Assembly: GCA_965223435.1 (NCBI GenBank)
Contig: CBDCWQ010000007.1
Span: 124,001-188,000 of the forward strand
Length of the DNA: 64,000 nucleotides
Direction: 5' to 3'
Origin: CBDCWQ01 sp965223435
Lineage (GTDB): Bacteria; Myxococcota; Kuafuiibacteriia; Kuafuiibacteriales; Kuafuiibacteriaceae
In this document: positions 62,391 to 64,000 of the stretch, in pieces
Position numbering within the stretch: the first letter of the stretch is position 1
How the letters are laid out: each line of letters opens with the position of its first letter
Translations under genes and position numbers: made by a program
Notes under the pieces: model-generated
Database searches by the model: none
What the model saw: the letters and a program-made list of their open reading frames with translations, nothing else
Told to the model about the DNA's origin: nothing

Positions 62391-64000
62391 ATGTCTCTGC
62401 CCGCAATGTCCGGTCCGAAACTCATCGAGGCGCAAAAACGCTCCCACATGTGCGGGGACCTCCGTAAACCCCAGATCGGCGAAGAGGTGGTGTTGATGGG
62501 GTGGGTCCACAACTACCGAGATCTAGGGGGGGCGCTGTTCATCGACTTGCGCGATCGCTCTGGCGTGGTGCAGGTCGTGTTCGATGCAAGCGCAAGCAAA
62601 GAGGCTCATGCCATTGCCGATCAGCTTCGGACGGAATGGGTTGTCGGGGTGGTGGGCCGGGTAAGGTCGCGCGGAGACAATGTCAATCCGGCGCTGCCCA
62701 CCGGGGAGATCGAAGTTTTGGTCTCCTACGTACAGGTTTTCTCAAGGTCTGAAACGCCGCCATTTGCCATCGACGACCAACTCGATACCGCAGAGGAAAA
62801 AAGGCTTCTTTACCGCTATCTCGATCTGCGACGTCCCAAGCTTCAAAAAACCCTGATGATGCGCTCGAAGCTAAACCACATTGCGCGGAAGTCACTCGTT
62901 GAGCAAGGCTTCGTCGAACTCGAGACGCCGTACATGGTCAAATACACCCCGGGTGGCGCACGCAATTTTCTCGTTCCTTCAAGGCTCAACCCTGGGCGTT
63001 TTTACGCACTGGCCGAGAGTCCTCAACTCTACAAGCAGCTCTTCATGATCGCGGGATTCGATCGCTATTTTCAGATCACGAAGTGCTTTCGCGACGAGGA
63101 CCTTCGCCAAGATCGTCAGCCAGAATTCACCCAGATCGATGTAGAAATGTCCTTTGCCAACGCCGATGACGTACACCAAGTCATGGAACGCGTTGTCAAA
63201 GCCATGATGCACGAAGTGCTCGGTGTTGAAGTGGCTCAGCCCTTCCCTCGCATGACCTACGACGAAGCCATGCGTCGTTTTGGCACCGACAAGCCAGACG
63301 TTCGCTACGGACTAGAGCACGTCGTATTGACCGACCTCGTTCAGAAGCATGAAGGGGGTGGTGTCCCGCTATTCAAGCAAGCCGTCGAGCACCAAGGCAT
63401 GGTCAAGGCGCTTCGGGTTCCGGGGCAACACAAACTGAGTCGTTCAGAGATCGACAAACTTGAAGCCGAAGCCAAGGGGGTTGGTGCAGGAGGCCTGGGC
63501 CGAGCCAAGGTGGCTGCGGGTGGGCAGTGGACACAGTCCCCTTTTGCGAAGCTCATCAGCGAAAAACTGCGGCAAGAAATCAATGAAGCCTGCGGCGCCG
63601 AAGAAGGCGATCTCATACTCTTTCAATTTGGCCCAGCGAAACTGGTCCATGTGGTTCTGAGTCACTTGCGAACACACCTGGCCAGGAAGTTTTCCCTGAT
63701 TCCGGACGGAGAGTGGGCCATCCTTTGGGTTGTGGAGTTTCCTTTGTTTGAAATGGATGAGCGCAACGGGAATGCGGTCGCAGCGCATCACCCTTTCACC
63801 GCACCGCGACCCGAGGACATTGTCCATCTCAAAAGTGACCCCGGTCGCTGTCGAGCGCGCGCCTACGATCTGGTCCTCAACGGGAATGAAGTCGCGGGCG
63901 GTTCGGTTCGTATTCATGAACCTGACGTGCAGGCCAAAGTTTTTGAAGCGCTCGGCATCACAAAGGAAGACCAGCGGTCAAAGTTCGGTTTTCTCTTAGA
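62391..64000 (+). CDS. aspS: Aspartyl-tRNA synthetase, 3' end cut by window edge
   Basis: Class II synthetase charging tRNA-Asp; about 536 codons are visible and the frame is open at the window end. The OB-fold tRNA domain opens it (VVLMGWVHNYRDLGGALFIDLRDRSGVVQVVFD), followed by motif 1 (LVEQGFVELETPYM), motif 2 (FDRYFQITKCFRDEDLRQDRQPEFTQIDVEMSF), a GAD-type insertion and the conserved ARAYDLVLNGNEVAGGSVRIH. Motif 3 lies just beyond the edge. Length and insertion match bacterial AspRS. ATG at 62391 and in-frame ATG at 62406 are both possible starts. Confidence 0.95.
   Translation, partial: MSLPAMSGPKLIEAQKRSHMCGDLRKPQIGEEVVLMGWVHNYRDLGGALFIDLRDRSGVVQVVFDASASKEAHAIADQLRTEWVVGVVGRVRSRGDNVNPALPTGEIEVLVSYVQVFSRSETPPFAIDDQLDTAEEKRLLYRYLDLRRPKLQKTLMMRSKLNHIARKSLVEQGFVELETPYMVKYTPGGARNFLVPSRLNPGRFYALAESPQLYKQLFMIAGFDRYFQITKCFRDEDLRQDRQPEFTQIDVEMSFANADDVHQVMERVVKAMMHEVLGVEVAQPFPRMTYDEAMRRFGTDKPDVRYGLEHVVLTDLVQKHEGGGVPLFKQAVEHQGMVKALRVPGQHKLSRSEIDKLEAEAKGVGAGGLGRAKVAAGGQWTQSPFAKLISEKLRQEINEACGAEEGDLILFQFGPAKLVHVVLSHLRTHLARKFSLIPDGEWAILWVVEFPLFEMDERNGNAVAAHHPFTAPRPEDIVHLKSDPGRCRARAYDLVLNGNEVAGGSVRIHEPDVQAKVFEALGITKEDQRSKFGFLL

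Overview
The window reads as a chromosomal segment of a Gram-negative bacterium of the deltaproteobacterial grade, most likely Myxococcota or a relative such as Bradymonadota, with moderately high GC. The placement is an inference from gene content: an LpxH-like enzyme and a TonB protein (outer membrane), SMC-ScpA-ScpB rather than MukBEF, a single-subunit cytochrome b558 type SdhC with SdhA and SdhB, two Ser/Thr kinases (one with the HRDVSPxN loop common in myxobacteria), many TPR proteins, and small proteins of kinds seen in myxobacteria. No CRISPR, prophage or plasmid genes were seen. Both ends cut a gene: mutL on the left, aspS on the right.

Layout. 1-7238: mutL, an LpxH-like hydrolase, a fatty acid hydroxylase, and a minus-strand group ending in a DUF6178-like protein. 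7239-7999: a C-rich 34-bp tandem repeat in a divergent gap. 8000-11334: sdhCAB. 11465-15711: parC-parE. 16100-17800: two paralogous ribbon-helix-helix proteins and a TPR protein. 18073-27194: smc, ftsY, zapA (frame-broken), a strong candidate 6S RNA, the 5-formyl-THF cyclo-ligase gene, tyrS and a polysaccharide deacetylase. 27210-30993: TonB protein, a MITE-like palindromic element, small proteins, an EF-hand lipoprotein and a nucleotidyltransferase. 30939-36623: minus-strand haem operon (HemX-like, hemA, hemC, hemD, hemB) with a small gene at each end. 36856-40129: trxA, a degraded Mrr-fold membrane protein and a large TPR protein. 40326-42787: tRNA-Ala(CGC), a small protein and a UvrD-type helicase. 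42818-48719: kinase, aspartate kinase with a lysine-rich tail, ComEA-like protein and glycosyltransferase. 48906-53360: a signalling cluster. 53361-57146: sparse region, an M29-like peptidase and a lipoprotein gene in three reading-frame pieces. 57352-64000: purC, scpA-scpB-rluB and aspS.

Working together, the genes cover chromosome folding and topology (smc, scpAB, parCE), membrane targeting and division (ftsY, zapA), respiration and haem supply (sdhCAB, hem genes, HemX-like protein), and translation (tyrS, aspS, tRNA-Ala, rluB), with signalling proteins between them.

The most useful observations are: (i) four single-base frame breaks in three genes, each repaired by deleting one base from a short homopolymer; (ii) an unannotated 6S RNA in the zapA-ygfA position; (iii) a MITE-like element flanked by CTAG; (iv) a 35-bp repeat present twice, 25 kb apart; (v) an aspartate kinase and an RluB enzyme with long basic tails; (vi) a signalling cluster with a double-histidine-kinase hybrid protein.
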